DNA from: Minisyncoccus sp041650175
GTDB taxonomy: Bacteria > Patescibacteriota > Minisyncoccia > Minisyncoccales > Minisyncoccaceae
Reading direction: 5' to 3'
NCBI GenBank assembly: GCA_041650175.1
Contig: JBAZLS010000002.1
Location: 1-64,000 of the forward strand
Length of the DNA stretch: 64,000 bases
Part shown: piece by piece, positions 1-7,999 of the stretch
How the letters are laid out: each line of letters begins with the position of its first letter
Position numbering within the stretch: the first letter of the stretch is position 1
The notes under the pieces: model-generated
Told to the model about the DNA's origin: nothing
Seen by the model: the letters and a program-made list of their open reading frames with translations, nothing else
Databases searched by the model: none
Program-made: the position numbers and the translations under genes

Positions 1-98
1 CCCACGCTTCTCTTAATTATCTAACCCCAAATGAGTACTTAGAAAAGCTAAAAACTACCAATACTGCGACTAGAGATGTCATTAATTTACAAACTTAA
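1..98 (+). CDS. C-terminal end of an IS transposase (integrase-core type), cut by the window edge
   Basis: The frame starting at base 3 reads HASLNYLTPNEYLEKL and ends at a TAA. This matches the last residues of rve/DDE integrase-core transposases of IS3/IS481-like elements, whose C termini typically read '(Q)RPHxALNYLTPxEF'. Only about 32 codons are in the window, so the element cannot be typed. The right end of the IS probably lies within the next 30 bases, before the RNase J terminator. The family match is from the conserved C-terminal motif only. Confidence 0.6.
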   Translation, partial: HASLNYLTPNEYLEKLKTTNTATRDVINLQT

Positions 99-128
99 TG
101 TGTATCATATGTATCTGAACCTAGACAT

Positions 129-152
129 TAAAAAATCCCCTCACGGGGATTT
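129..152 (-). terminator. Intrinsic terminator downstream of RNase J
   Basis: Perfect 8-bp stem AAATCCCC/GGGGATTT with a TCAC loop. On the minus strand it is followed by six T residues. It lies 180 nt past the RNase J stop codon, beyond the long palindrome. Confidence 0.7.
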
Positions 153-172
153 AATAAGATATTCCCAATCAA

Positions 173-267
173 CTGTCATTGCGATGGAGCGTAGCGATGA
201 AGCAATCTATTTATTTTATTAGACTTTTAGATTGCTTCGTCGTGCTTCGCCCTCCTCGCAATGACAG
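173..267. repeat. Long palindrome made of two inverted GTCATTGCGA-type repeats
   Basis: The left arm begins CTGTCATTGCGATGGAGCG and ends GAAGCAATCT. The right arm is its imperfect reverse complement, ending CTCGCAATGACAG. Together they form a hairpin of about 95 nt in the 3' region of RNase J. The unit (GTCATTGCGAGGAG...GAAGCAATCT) belongs to the REP-like intergenic repeats seen in many bacterial genomes. Another copy is at 28904-28944, and partial copies (AGATTGC..GCAATCT) sit beside two of the three-way-junction elements. Confidence 0.75.
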
Positions 268-329
268 GGGGGGGCATTTCGTAATTCACATTTTAACAAC
301 GAAACTAATTAAAGATAAGCTTTAGCAGG

Positions 330-2183
330 TTAGACTTCGATGATAACAGGTAGTACCATTGGCCTTCTCTGTGTTTTTTGGAATAAGAAATCTCCAAGAG
401 TATTTTTGACATTATCTCTTACGTATGTCCAGTTTACAACTTGTCCTGATGCAGTAGCTTTTTCAATTGTTTGAATAGTCTTTTTTCTTGTCTGATATAA
501 TAATTCTTTAGATTCTTTTAAATAGACAAAGCCTCTAGAAATAATATCTGGTGATTCTTGTACTTTTCCACTTTTGCGATTGACTACGGCAATAACAACA
601 AAGATTCCATCTTCTGCAAGCATTTTTCTATCTCGAAGTACGATTTCTCCAACATCTCCAACTCCAAGCCCATCAACCATAATGTAATCTGACGGTACTT
701 CATGCTTGTCAATTTCAATCCTGTCTGGTCTTAAGTTTATCACTTGTCCGCTTTCTGCTAGGACGACATTTGCTTCTTTCATTCCTGAATCTTCGGCAAG
801 TTTTGCATTTGCGAAAAGCATCGAATATTGCCCATGTATAGGCATAAAGAATTTTGGTTTCATCATGGAAAGCATCTCGCGTAATTCTTCTCTTTGCGCA
901 TGTCCTCCTGCATGGATATCCATCATTTTATAATTAAGAACAATAGCTTTTTGACGCAACAAATCATCTTTTACCATTTGGACAGTTCTTTCATTTCCAG
1001 GAATGACTGAGGATGAAAAAATAATGGTATCACCAGGTTTAACACTGATTGACTGATGTTCTCCTGTGGCAATCCTCATTAAGCCTGCATTTTCCTCTCC
1101 TTGGGCTCCTGTACACATAATTGTGATTTGATTGTCAGGGATATTGTTTGCATCAGCTACTTTTTTGAGCAAAGTTCCTTTCTCTGTTTTTAAATAACCA
1201 AGTTTTTTTGTTATCTCAACATTGCTTTTCATAGAATGTCCAATAAATCCAACTCGACGCCCATGTTTTTCAGAAAGGGTTATTACTTGTTGTATTCTAT
1301 TGACTAGAGAAGAAAAAGTTGAAACAATAATTCTTCCTTTTGCATTTTTGAAAATGTTTTCCATATTTTCAAAAATTTGTTTTTCAGATAGGGAATGTCC
1401 TTCTTCTTCTGCTCCGGTAGAATCAGACATCAATAACGAAATTCCTCTATTTCCAATTTCTTTTAATTTCGCAAAATTAGTCGCAGGCTCATTAACTGGA
1501 AAATTGTCAAATTTAAAATCTGAAGTATGTACAATATTCCCCATAGGTGTTTTTACAAAAATACCCATATTATCAGGAATATTATGGTTTTGTCTAAAAA
1601 ATTCAATTTCAAAATTTCCAAGTTTTGTCTTGAATCCATCGTGAACTTCAGTAATATCCAATTTTGGATGATTCGGAAATTCATCTTGTCTTTTTAAGAT
1701 TATTCCTCTTGCAAGCGGGGACGCAAACATCGGCGGATTTCCAATGGCATTCATAACGTATGGTATAGCGCCTATGTGATCGAAATGTCCATGTGTAATT
1801 AAAACTCCGACAATATTTTTATATCTGTTATTTTCTTTTAAATATTCAATGTTTGGAATGATGTAATCAATTCCAGGCATATCTTCTTCGGGCATTCTGA
1901 AACCAATATCAATTATTAGAATTTCATCATTATATTCGATAATCATCATATTCCTACCAACTTCGCCTAATCCTCCAAGGGGAATAATCCTAAGCGGATT
2001 AACTCCGCCTTCTGATTTTAGGCTAAAGGATTTTTTTGGTAGTATTTTTGACTGGCCTTCTAGCGGTATCCTTTTATCATTAAACGGTCGACTAGAAAGG
2101 CTGGGTCTTCTTGTTTCATTTGTGTGCGGTCTAAAGGAATGTATTCTTCTTTCCGGCATTTGCGGTTTTTTTTGTTCTTCCAT
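330..2183 (-). CDS. rnj: Ribonuclease J (metallo-beta-lactamase RNase)
   Basis: 617 residues, a normal RNase J length plus a basic, proline/arginine-rich N-terminal extension of about 60 residues. The beta-lactamase core starts near 'IIPLGGLGEVGRN'. The zinc motif HGHFDH lies near residue 130, followed by the beta-CASP domain (MDIHAGGHAQREEL, 'MPIHGQYSML') and a C-terminal domain. RNase J is a 5'-3' exo/endoribonuclease for mRNA turnover and rRNA maturation, and replaces RNase E in many CPR bacteria. The start is the ATG at the head of the extension. The extension may be an unstructured RNA- or protein-binding tail (inference). Confidence 0.96.
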   Translation of the reverse strand: MEEQKKPQMPERRIHSFRPHTNETRRPSLSSRPFNDKRIPLEGQSKILPKKSFSLKSEGGVNPLRIIPLGGLGEVGRNMMIIEYNDEILIIDIGFRMPEEDMPGIDYIIPNIEYLKENNRYKNIVGVLITHGHFDHIGAIPYVMNAIGNPPMFASPLARGIILKRQDEFPNHPKLDITEVHDGFKTKLGNFEIEFFRQNHNIPDNMGIFVKTPMGNIVHTSDFKFDNFPVNEPATNFAKLKEIGNRGISLLMSDSTGAEEEGHSLSEKQIFENMENIFKNAKGRIIVSTFSSLVNRIQQVITLSEKHGRRVGFIGHSMKSNVEITKKLGYLKTEKGTLLKKVADANNIPDNQITIMCTGAQGEENAGLMRIATGEHQSISVKPGDTIIFSSSVIPGNERTVQMVKDDLLRQKAIVLNYKMMDIHAGGHAQREELREMLSMMKPKFFMPIHGQYSMLFANAKLAEDSGMKEANVVLAESGQVINLRPDRIEIDKHEVPSDYIMVDGLGVGDVGEIVLRDRKMLAEDGIFVVIAVVNRKSGKVQESPDIISRGFVYLKESKELLYQTRKKTIQTIEKATASGQVVNWTYVRDNVKNTLGDFLFQKTQRRPMVLPVIIEV

Positions 2184-2235
2184 ATTTTTATTTTTTCAAG
2201 CTTATCTCAGCTTAGTTTTTGTATTATTTTTTAAA

Positions 2236-2282
2236 AAGTAGATATCAAAACGGCAAATATTAAAATAGTATTTTGATATTTG
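2236..2282 (-). terminator. AT-rich hairpin, possible terminator of the phosphoglucose isomerase gene
   Basis: ATATCAAAA pairs with TTTTGATAT. Read on the minus strand the hairpin is followed by CTACTTTTTAAAAAAT. It lies between the isomerase stop and the RNase J start. The stem is A/T only, so support is modest. Confidence 0.4.
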
Positions 2283-2313
2283 ATATGCTGATATCTAAAA
2301 TTTTGAATAAGAT

Positions 2314-2889
2314 TTATTTTAGAAAATCAAGATTACTAGGAATCTCTTTTAATGATTCTTCAATTCTTAATTCAGGAACTTGTTTATAGTTTTTATTTTC
2401 AATCCAGCCATCGATAGTATAAAACCAGCAAGCTCCGTGCATTTTAGAAATATTATCGTATTCTGATATGCAATTCTTACTAACCCAATTAGCCATTTTT
2501 AATACTTTATCTGTGGCATTTATCGTAATATGTCCATATTCTCCAGGCACTATTACAGATTCTCCTTTTCGAGCTTTTATGTAATATGAATCAGTCGAAT
2601 CTTTTTTTTGCATCAAGTAAATTGCTTCTCCTTCAAGTACTGTATAAAGTTCGGAATGTCCTGAAGCATGAAAATGTCCTTTTGTTTTAACATATTCTTT
2701 TCCAAGCATTAAAGGAGGAATTACCGTAATGTCATAACGCAATTCACCATCTTCTTTAACGCCTCTGTACATATAGTAAAGATTTTCGGCATCTGTTTCG
2801 AGAACTCCTTCTTTATCGCACAAAACATCTTTCATGTCTTTAACTTTTCTGATGTCAGGTACTAATTTTGTTAAATCTATTTCTTCCAT
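2314..2889 (-). CDS. Cupin-type glucose-6-phosphate isomerase
   Basis: 191 residues. The cupin metal-binding signature 'KGHFHASGHSELYTVLEGEA' and the later 'VPGEYGHITIN' histidine match the cupin phosphoglucose isomerase family (PF06560) best known from Euryarchaeota such as Pyrococcus. It interconverts glucose-6-phosphate and fructose-6-phosphate using a bound metal, and is unrelated to the classical PGI fold. It is a single gene, transcribed toward RNase J and separated from the upstream gene by a palindromic element. The archaeal-type enzyme fits the patchy glycolysis of CPR bacteria. Confidence 0.9.
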   Translation of the reverse strand: MEEIDLTKLVPDIRKVKDMKDVLCDKEGVLETDAENLYYMYRGVKEDGELRYDITVIPPLMLGKEYVKTKGHFHASGHSELYTVLEGEAIYLMQKKDSTDSYYIKARKGESVIVPGEYGHITINATDKVLKMANWVSKNCISEYDNISKMHGACWFYTIDGWIENKNYKQVPELRIEESLKEIPSNLDFLK

Positions 2890-2986
2890 AATTTTTATAT
2901 TTTATTTTCTTTAGCATATTATCACTTTTAATATGTAAAATTTTTTGAAGCTTGATAACATTCTTTTCCTCGTCTTTTATTATTTA

Positions 2987-3009
2987 AAATTTGCGGAAGC
3001 AAATTTTTT
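2987..3009 (-). terminator. Hairpin after element A, probable terminator of the secG-SBP transcript
   Basis: AAATTTGC-GGAA-GCAAATTT, an 8-bp stem with a four-base loop. It follows the palindromic element downstream of the peptide-binding protein gene. The T tract is interrupted on both strands, so efficiency is uncertain. Elements C, D and E have a small hairpin at the same relative position. Confidence 0.5.
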
Positions 3010-3020
3010 ACTTCTCACTT

Positions 3021-3193
3021 TTTGGCACGTTCAAATTTTTATTTAAGGTTAGATTCGTTTCAGTATATTATTTTTTCCACCTAATGAGCTTGACTGAAGC
3101 GATTTAAAATAAATTTTCACCAGAAAATTTATGTGTGGAAAAAATAATATACTGAAAAAGAAACTAACTTCCATTTTAAATTTTACACGATCC
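3021..3193 (-). repeat. Three-way-junction palindromic element, copy A
   Basis: Imperfect palindrome of about 170 nt. The closing arms (3058-3080 and 3135-3157) pair over 23 nt and continue outward through GGTTAG/CTAAC and ACGTTCAAATTT/AAATTTTACACG. The apex carries two hairpins: GCTT-GACTG-AAGC and AAATTTTC-ACCA-GAAAATTT. It starts 8 nt after the stop codon of the peptide-binding protein, so it would be transcribed as its 3' UTR. Copy B is about 93% identical and inverted. Confidence 0.85.
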
Positions 3194-3200
3194 TTTCTTT

Positions 3201-5216
3201 TTACTTCCAGATACGCTTTTCAGACATATACCAATTAGATATATTATCAAATATCCTTGATTGATCAACCACTTTCTTAGTTGAAAATCCTTTTATTTTT
3301 TTATTTAAAAGATAATTATAATTTGTAGAATACAAGAAAATAGCAGGGTAGTCTTCTAATATTTTATTTTGGATATCGTCTAATATTATTATTCTTTCGC
3401 TATCCATTCCATCAGAAAATAATCTTGATTTTTCTAATAGTTTATCTAAATCATCATTTTGATAAACGGATAAATTCCAGCCAGGATCAAATATCTGGCT
3501 AGAATGCCAATATGGCAATAGTTCTGGAGAGGATCCGAATTTTTCTCCAAAAAGGATAGCATCGTAATCTTTATCTCGAATAGTTTTTTTAATATCATTA
3601 GTACTTAACTCAGATATTTCTACTTTTATTCCTATTTTTTCCCATTGTTCTTTTATTTTTGATGCAACTTTTTTAAGGGTCAAGTTGTTGACCGTTTTTA
3701 ATCTTATAGTTAATTGATTACTTTCTTCTGGAACAGTAAAACAAAGACTATTCAATTTTTTTATAGTAGTTCCCATTACTTTGCCAGTACCTTTATTCAG
3801 CCCAGAAGGTTTTAATATTTCATCAGCATATTTTTCTTGGAAAGCAATAACAGCTTCCTTGGTCAAATCTCCGAACCTTCCATTTACTGTCCCGTCTGGA
3901 TAAATATCTTTATCCTGTGCTAAACATTCTTGCAATTTTTTTACTTCGCTCCCAGTATCTCCTAGTTTTAAATCATGCTTTAATTCAAATCCAGTTGATT
4001 TTTTAATTATTTTTGTTCGAAGTCCATCTTTCAATTCAAAACCTTCTTCATTTAAAATACTATTCGCTTTTTCTAAATCAAATTGATTAGTATTTTTTGG
4101 CAATGGCAGTCCATAAAATTCAGAGAGAATAGGGGAATTAACTATGTACCCTTGATTTGATAATTCGTTTAATATTTCTTGTTTGTTTATGGCAAGACTT
4201 AAAGCCTCTCTGATTTTCTTATTAGAAATATTTTCCTTTTGATTATTTAAAAATATTGCAAAATAATCAGCATTAGCCACTTCTTTATTTTCAACTTTTT
4301 CAAAGTCCTTACTGTTATAAGCACCATTATCAACAATTCCTGCATCTAACGCGCCAGTTTTTAGGAGATAATTAAGATCATCTTTCTGTAAAAGAAAGGT
4401 AATGTCAATTTTTTGAATATACGGTTTCTTATTGTAATAATTCTTATTGACAGCAAGTGTAATACTTCTAATCCTTTTATTTTTTCCGCTTTGTCCTTGA
4501 ACCATACTATCAATCATATAAGGACCAGACCCTATTGCATTTGCAAGATTAAGTTCGCTACTGGCAAGTATTGCCTGAATTGGCATTCCTTCCCAAATAT
4601 GTTTTGGCATAATTTTTATATTTGCCAAATTATCCATAAAATTGCTATAGGGTTGTTTTAATTTGAAAAATCCTTTATATTCAGAATTTTTAACTATTTC
4701 AACATTTGTCCAGTAGCCTTGAAGCGGACTCAAATAAACCGGATCTTGGATTAATTCAAAGGTAAAAATGATATCATCCATTGTTAAAGCTTCGCCATCA
4801 TGCCATTCAACATTTTCTTTTATGGAAAATTCGAAAGTTTTTCCATCATCCGTAAAATGATATTCATTTATCAGATCCGGAATTATTTTTCCTTGATTAT
4901 CATAGGTAACCAATCCAGAAAAAACTAATTCTAGAAGCGCTTTATCTATTTCTGAATTTTGGGCATATAAAGGATTGATAAATTGAGGCTGGCCAACCAT
5001 TCCTTCTTGTAATGTTCCATATTCATTAGGAATAACTTCAGTATTTTGATAATAAAATGCGGAGATAGAATAAAACAAAGAAGATAAAAAAATCACTACT
5101 AGGAAGATAAAAAGAATTTTTTCAGATTTAGGTAAGATTTTAAAAAATTGAGACCACTGACTAAATGAAGGCAAATGAAAGGAGTTTTTTTGCCTATTTT
5201 TTTTAAAGAAAAGCAT
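3201..5216 (-). CDS. Oligopeptide ABC-transporter substrate-binding protein with an inserted peptidoglycan-binding domain
   Basis: 671 residues. A basic N terminus is followed by one membrane segment (about residues 34-54, 'ILFIFLVVIFLSSLFYSI'), which acts as an anchor rather than a lipoprotein signal. The body is a family-5 (DppA/OppA) solute-binding fold: 'QPQFINPLYA...DKALLELVFSGL', 'WHDGEALTMDDIIFTFELI'. Near residues 412-490 a PG_binding_1 module interrupts it ('LKLGDTGSEVKKLQECL', 'DGTVNGRFGDLTKEAVIAF'). The C-terminal lobe then resumes. It is cotranscribed with secG 2 nt away. No permease or ATPase genes are adjacent. It probably captures peptides at the cell wall. Confidence 0.88.
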   Translation of the reverse strand: MLFFKKNRQKNSFHLPSFSQWSQFFKILPKSEKILFIFLVVIFLSSLFYSISAFYYQNTEVIPNEYGTLQEGMVGQPQFINPLYAQNSEIDKALLELVFSGLVTYDNQGKIIPDLINEYHFTDDGKTFEFSIKENVEWHDGEALTMDDIIFTFELIQDPVYLSPLQGYWTNVEIVKNSEYKGFFKLKQPYSNFMDNLANIKIMPKHIWEGMPIQAILASSELNLANAIGSGPYMIDSMVQGQSGKNKRIRSITLAVNKNYYNKKPYIQKIDITFLLQKDDLNYLLKTGALDAGIVDNGAYNSKDFEKVENKEVANADYFAIFLNNQKENISNKKIREALSLAINKQEILNELSNQGYIVNSPILSEFYGLPLPKNTNQFDLEKANSILNEEGFELKDGLRTKIIKKSTGFELKHDLKLGDTGSEVKKLQECLAQDKDIYPDGTVNGRFGDLTKEAVIAFQEKYADEILKPSGLNKGTGKVMGTTIKKLNSLCFTVPEESNQLTIRLKTVNNLTLKKVASKIKEQWEKIGIKVEISELSTNDIKKTIRDKDYDAILFGEKFGSSPELLPYWHSSQIFDPGWNLSVYQNDDLDKLLEKSRLFSDGMDSERIIILDDIQNKILEDYPAIFLYSTNYNYLLNKKIKGFSTKKVVDQSRIFDNISNWYMSEKRIWK

Positions 5217-5218
5217 TT

Positions 5219-5476
5219 TTATTTAGCTAAATTAAGCAATTTGAGTATTGATGAGATATCTTGATTAAGGAATAATACAATAGATAGAATAACAAAAATT
5301 ACAATCGCAACAATTGTCATCCACAAAAGATGTTTTTGAAAACCTCTCCTAGTGCTATAAACTTCATTGCCTCCTCCAAAAGCGCTTCCAATAGCAGTTC
5401 CTCTTTGCTGGAGAAGTATTAAAGCTATAATTGCTAAACAGTCTATTAATTGTATTATGAATAATATTTGATCCAT
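5219..5476 (-). CDS. secG: Protein-export membrane protein SecG
   Basis: 86 residues from the ATG giving MDQILFIIQL, which matches the usual SecG start; an upstream in-frame ATG would add a non-conserved 22-residue tail. It has two membrane helices flanking the conserved 'LLQQRGTAIGSAFGGG' loop and 'RRGFQKHLLWMT'. It is the auxiliary subunit of SecYEG. It sits 2 nt upstream of the peptide-binding protein and downstream of a small membrane protein, on one minus-strand transcript. Confidence 0.93.
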   Translation of the reverse strand: MDQILFIIQLIDCLAIIALILLQQRGTAIGSAFGGGNEVYSTRRGFQKHLLWMTIVAIVIFVILSIVLFLNQDISSILKLLNLAK

Positions 5477-5501
5477 ATTTTTATTAAAATTATATTTCCG
5501 A

Positions 5502-5846
5502 TTAAAGGTCAGAAGCAAGTAATAATTCTGAAATCCAGACAATCAGAGTAGCTTTTATAAGTCCGTAAAAATTAATAATTTGAAATTTCTCTTTAGGCAA
5601 AAAGGTAGTCAATAGCCAAATCAAAAGTCCCACAATAACCAAAGAAAATATATTAAGAGTAATTACCCTTAGAGGGAAAGTGATAAAACTGAGTATTGGC
5701 TTTACAAAAAATAGCAACAGTCCTAAAATTGTTCCTACTAATAAAATTGTTTCTATCTGTCCATCATAAATTACTTCTGGTTTGACAAAATAGACAGATA
5801 AGCCAATGCCAGCAATGCCAGCGATGATTTTACCGAGAAGATTCAT
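5502..5846 (-). CDS. Small membrane protein, phage-holin-IV-like (Phage_holin_4_2) family
   Basis: 114 residues with about four membrane segments ('IIAGIAGIGLSVYFV', 'ETILLVGTILGLLLFFV', 'ITLNIFSLVIVGLLIWLLTTFL', 'LIKATLIVWISELLLA'). The 'FVKPILSFITFPLRVITLNIFSLVIVG' region is typical of the family, whose role is unknown. An upstream ATG at 5876 exists, but a promoter (-35 5878-5883, -10 5855-5860) lies inside that extension. Transcription would then begin about at the ATG of 5846, giving a leaderless message. First gene of the secG-SBP unit. Confidence 0.75.
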   Translation of the reverse strand: MNLLGKIIAGIAGIGLSVYFVKPEVIYDGQIETILLVGTILGLLLFFVKPILSFITFPLRVITLNIFSLVIVGLLIWLLTTFLPKEKFQIINFYGLIKATLIVWISELLLASDL

Positions 5847-5854
5847 TTGAATTG

Positions 5855-5883
5855 ATGATAGCTTAAAAGCTCGCAAAAGTCAA
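5855..5883 (-). promoter_or_regulatory. Promoter of the holin-like/secG/SBP operon
   Basis: On the minus strand: TTGACT, 17 bp, TATCAT. The predicted start of transcription falls 1-2 nt before the ATG at 5846, implying a leaderless mRNA. Confidence 0.6.
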
Positions 5884-5949
5884 CAATTTATATTTTTGAT
5901 TTTTTCCGAATTAATTTTTACTGGTTTAAATATATATTTTCTATAATCC

Positions 5950-5978
5950 TTGATACTTCTGCGGATATTTCATATAAT
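5950..5978 (+). promoter_or_regulatory. Promoter of the SdpI-like gene
   Basis: TTGATA, 17 bp, TATAAT. The start codon lies about 38 nt after the -10 box. Confidence 0.65.
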
Positions 5979-6015
5979 AAACAAAATTAAGAATAAATAA
6001 TTATTTAGAAAAATT

Positions 6016-6663
6016 ATGAGAAAAACAGCATGTTTAATTTCTCTCTCAATCGTGATTTTAGCGTTCATATTTGCTTTTTATTTTTATCCCCAGATGCCCC
6101 AGCTTATTGCTTCTCATTGGAATGATAAAGGAGAAGTCAATGGAATGACTGAGAAATGGATGCTTTTTTTAATTCCAGCAATTATTGTTTTTTGTTTTGT
6201 AATGTTTATTTTTATCCCAAGGATTGAACCGAAAAAAGAAAACATAAAAGAATTCAAGGATTCTTATGATGACTTTATTCTTATCTTTAATTTATTTATG
6301 TTTTATCTCTTTGCTTTGACGATTATATGGAATCTTGGCTATTCCTTCAATATGACTGTAGGTATTATGCCGGGTCTTTCAGTATTATTTTATTTTCTGG
6401 GGATATTGGTTGCACAAACAAAAAGAAACTATACTATTGGCATACGGACGCCATGGACCCTTGAAAATGATAAAGTATGGGAAAGTACTAGCAAGGTATC
6501 AGGAGTATTCTTTAAGACACTTGGATTAAGCTGTTTATTCTTTATGTTATTTCCTAAATATGCCTTTCTTTTATTTTTTAGTTTTTTAATAATCGGAATA
6601 ATTTATATATTCTTTTATTCCTATTCAGAATATAAAAAACAAATAAAAAGAAAAAATAAATAA
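6016..6663 (+). CDS. SdpI/DUF1648-family membrane protein
   Basis: 215 residues. The N-terminal DUF1648 signature ('YPQMPQLIASHWNDKGEVNGMTEKW') follows a first membrane helix. About six more hydrophobic segments and the conserved SdpI-type 'NYTIGIRTPWTLENDKVWESTSKVSG' follow. SdpI in Bacillus is an immunity and signalling protein against the SdpC toxin. In bacteria without sdpC the family role is unknown, and no toxin gene is adjacent here. The pilin-LamG gene starts 8 nt after its stop, so the two are probably cotranscribed. Confidence 0.85.
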   Translation: MRKTACLISLSIVILAFIFAFYFYPQMPQLIASHWNDKGEVNGMTEKWMLFLIPAIIVFCFVMFIFIPRIEPKKENIKEFKDSYDDFILIFNLFMFYLFALTIIWNLGYSFNMTVGIMPGLSVLFYFLGILVAQTKRNYTIGIRTPWTLENDKVWESTSKVSGVFFKTLGLSCLFFMLFPKYAFLLFFSFLIIGIIYIFFYSYSEYKKQIKRKNK

Positions 6664-6670
6664 TATTTAT

Positions 6671-7567
6671 ATGCTAAAATCCTCCAAAGGCTTTACGATT
6701 ATTGAATTATCGGTCGCAATTGTAATTATTGGGATTATGACCTCAATAATATATATTAATTATTATAATGAAGAATCTTCATATCAAGCTACTTTGACAA
6801 AAGCGAAAGCTTTTGAGGTTTCAATACCCATATCATTAGCAACAAATTTTGTTTCTGAGTGGAAATTTGATGGACAAACATCTGTTGAAAGTGCCGCAAC
6901 AACTGATGATGTGAAAGATACTTGGGGTGGTAACAATGGAACACCCTCGGGTCCAACAGTTAAAGGGGGGAGCGATTGTGTCTCAGGAAAATGTCTAAGC
7001 TATGATGGTAACGATTATATCTATTTTGGAAGTGATAGCAGTTTAACTTTCAGTGATGAAGCCTCATGGACTGCCGAATATTGGATATTTCCTACAAAAG
7101 CGAATTGGAATACCTTATCGTGTCCCGTTAATAGCACTGGTAAACCTCGCATAATAGCTCCTCATTATACTACAGCTGTTTATTTTCTCAATGCAAATGG
7201 TAGTTACAAATCTATTTGGAATATATTAGTTGCAAGCAAATGGCAACATATAGTCTATACTTGCAATGGAACAACAATAACAAGGGATATGGATATTTAC
7301 GTAAATGGAGTTAAAAAAGGAACTATTGCAGCAGGTAATTCGCAAATGGGGTTTAACTATTTAGGCATAGGTACGAACTCAACATATAACTTTCAAGGGA
7401 AAATAGATAATGTTCGTTTGTACAACAATACACTTTCTGCTTCTCAAGTTCGAGGACAATATTATGCAGGATTGAATGAATTATTAGCTAGTGGAGGAAT
7501 AACCAAAGAAGAATATCAACAGCGTTTAGCTGAAGCAAACAATACCTTAGCTCAAAATGAACAATAA
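6671..7567 (+). CDS. Type IV pilin-like protein fused to a LamG (concanavalin-A-like) domain
   Basis: 298 residues. The class III signal peptide is MLKSSKG|FTIIELSVAIVIIG, with cleavage after Gly7 and Glu at position +5 as in prepilins. After a short linker, residues about 85-265 form a Laminin_G_3/ConA-like jelly roll: 'CVSGKCLSYDGNDYIYFG', 'WTAEYWIFPT', 'WQHIVYTCNG', 'DMDIYVNGVKKG', 'GKIDNVRLYNNTLSASQV'. The tail has a SHOCT-like 'LLASGGITKEEYQQRL' stretch. This would be a minor pilin or surface adhesin displaying a carbohydrate- or protein-binding head. PilB is about 20 kb away in this window. Confidence 0.9.
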   Translation: MLKSSKGFTIIELSVAIVIIGIMTSIIYINYYNEESSYQATLTKAKAFEVSIPISLATNFVSEWKFDGQTSVESAATTDDVKDTWGGNNGTPSGPTVKGGSDCVSGKCLSYDGNDYIYFGSDSSLTFSDEASWTAEYWIFPTKANWNTLSCPVNSTGKPRIIAPHYTTAVYFLNANGSYKSIWNILVASKWQHIVYTCNGTTITRDMDIYVNGVKKGTIAAGNSQMGFNYLGIGTNSTYNFQGKIDNVRLYNNTLSASQVRGQYYAGLNELLASGGITKEEYQQRLAEANNTLAQNEQ

Positions 7568-7633
7568 GCTTAAAACATTTGACCAATTCGATTTAAAATT
7601 GTAAAATCAGATAAAGAATTAAATAAAAACAAT

Positions 7634-7996
7634 ATGGCAAAAATATTATTAATCGAAGATGATAAATTTTTAAGGGAACTCATGGCAAAAAAGCTGATGA
7701 ATATGAAATATGACGTTGCGATTGCTGTGGACGGAGAAGAAGGCTTGCAAAAGATAAAATCAGAAAAACCAGACTTAGTTTTGCTTGATTTAATTTTACC
7801 AGGGATAAATGGTTTTGAAGTATTAGAAAAAGCTAAAGCCGATCCAGATACGGTAACTATTCCTGTAATTATTCTTTCTAACTTGGGACAAGGAGAAGAT
7901 ATTGAAAGAGGATTAAAATTAGGAGCAAAAGATTTTCTAGTAAAGGCTCACTTCACTCCTCAAGAAATCATAGAAAAAATGAAGACATATATTTAG
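7634..7996 (+). CDS. Single-domain response regulator (CheY-like receiver)
   Basis: 120 residues, one receiver domain. The acidic pair in 'LLIEDDKFLR', phospho-acceptor Asp in 'PDLVLLDLILPG', the conserved Ser/Thr region ('IILSNLG') and Lys in 'DFLVKAHF' are all present. No output domain and no histidine kinase nearby. Such stand-alone receivers often act on motility, pili or as phosphorelay intermediates. The neighbouring pilin gene is suggestive only. mutM starts 3 nt after the stop. Confidence 0.93.
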   Translation: MAKILLIEDDKFLRELMAKKLMNMKYDVAIAVDGEEGLQKIKSEKPDLVLLDLILPGINGFEVLEKAKADPDTVTIPVIILSNLGQGEDIERGLKLGAKDFLVKAHFTPQEIIEKMKTYI

Positions 7997-7999
7997 TCT

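Noticed and set aside
1222..1644. Long plus-strand frame inside RNase J, and similar frames at 15329-15754(-) and 39397-39924(-)
   Set aside because: They are antisense shadows of rnj, atpF and polX, hydrophobic-skewed and without start signals.
3058..3157. CTAATGA..GAA in the palindromic elements as a hammerhead ribozyme core
   Set aside because: The CUGAUGA and GAAA core sequences are not matched and the cleavage-site triplet is missing. Copies D, E and F do not keep these bases.
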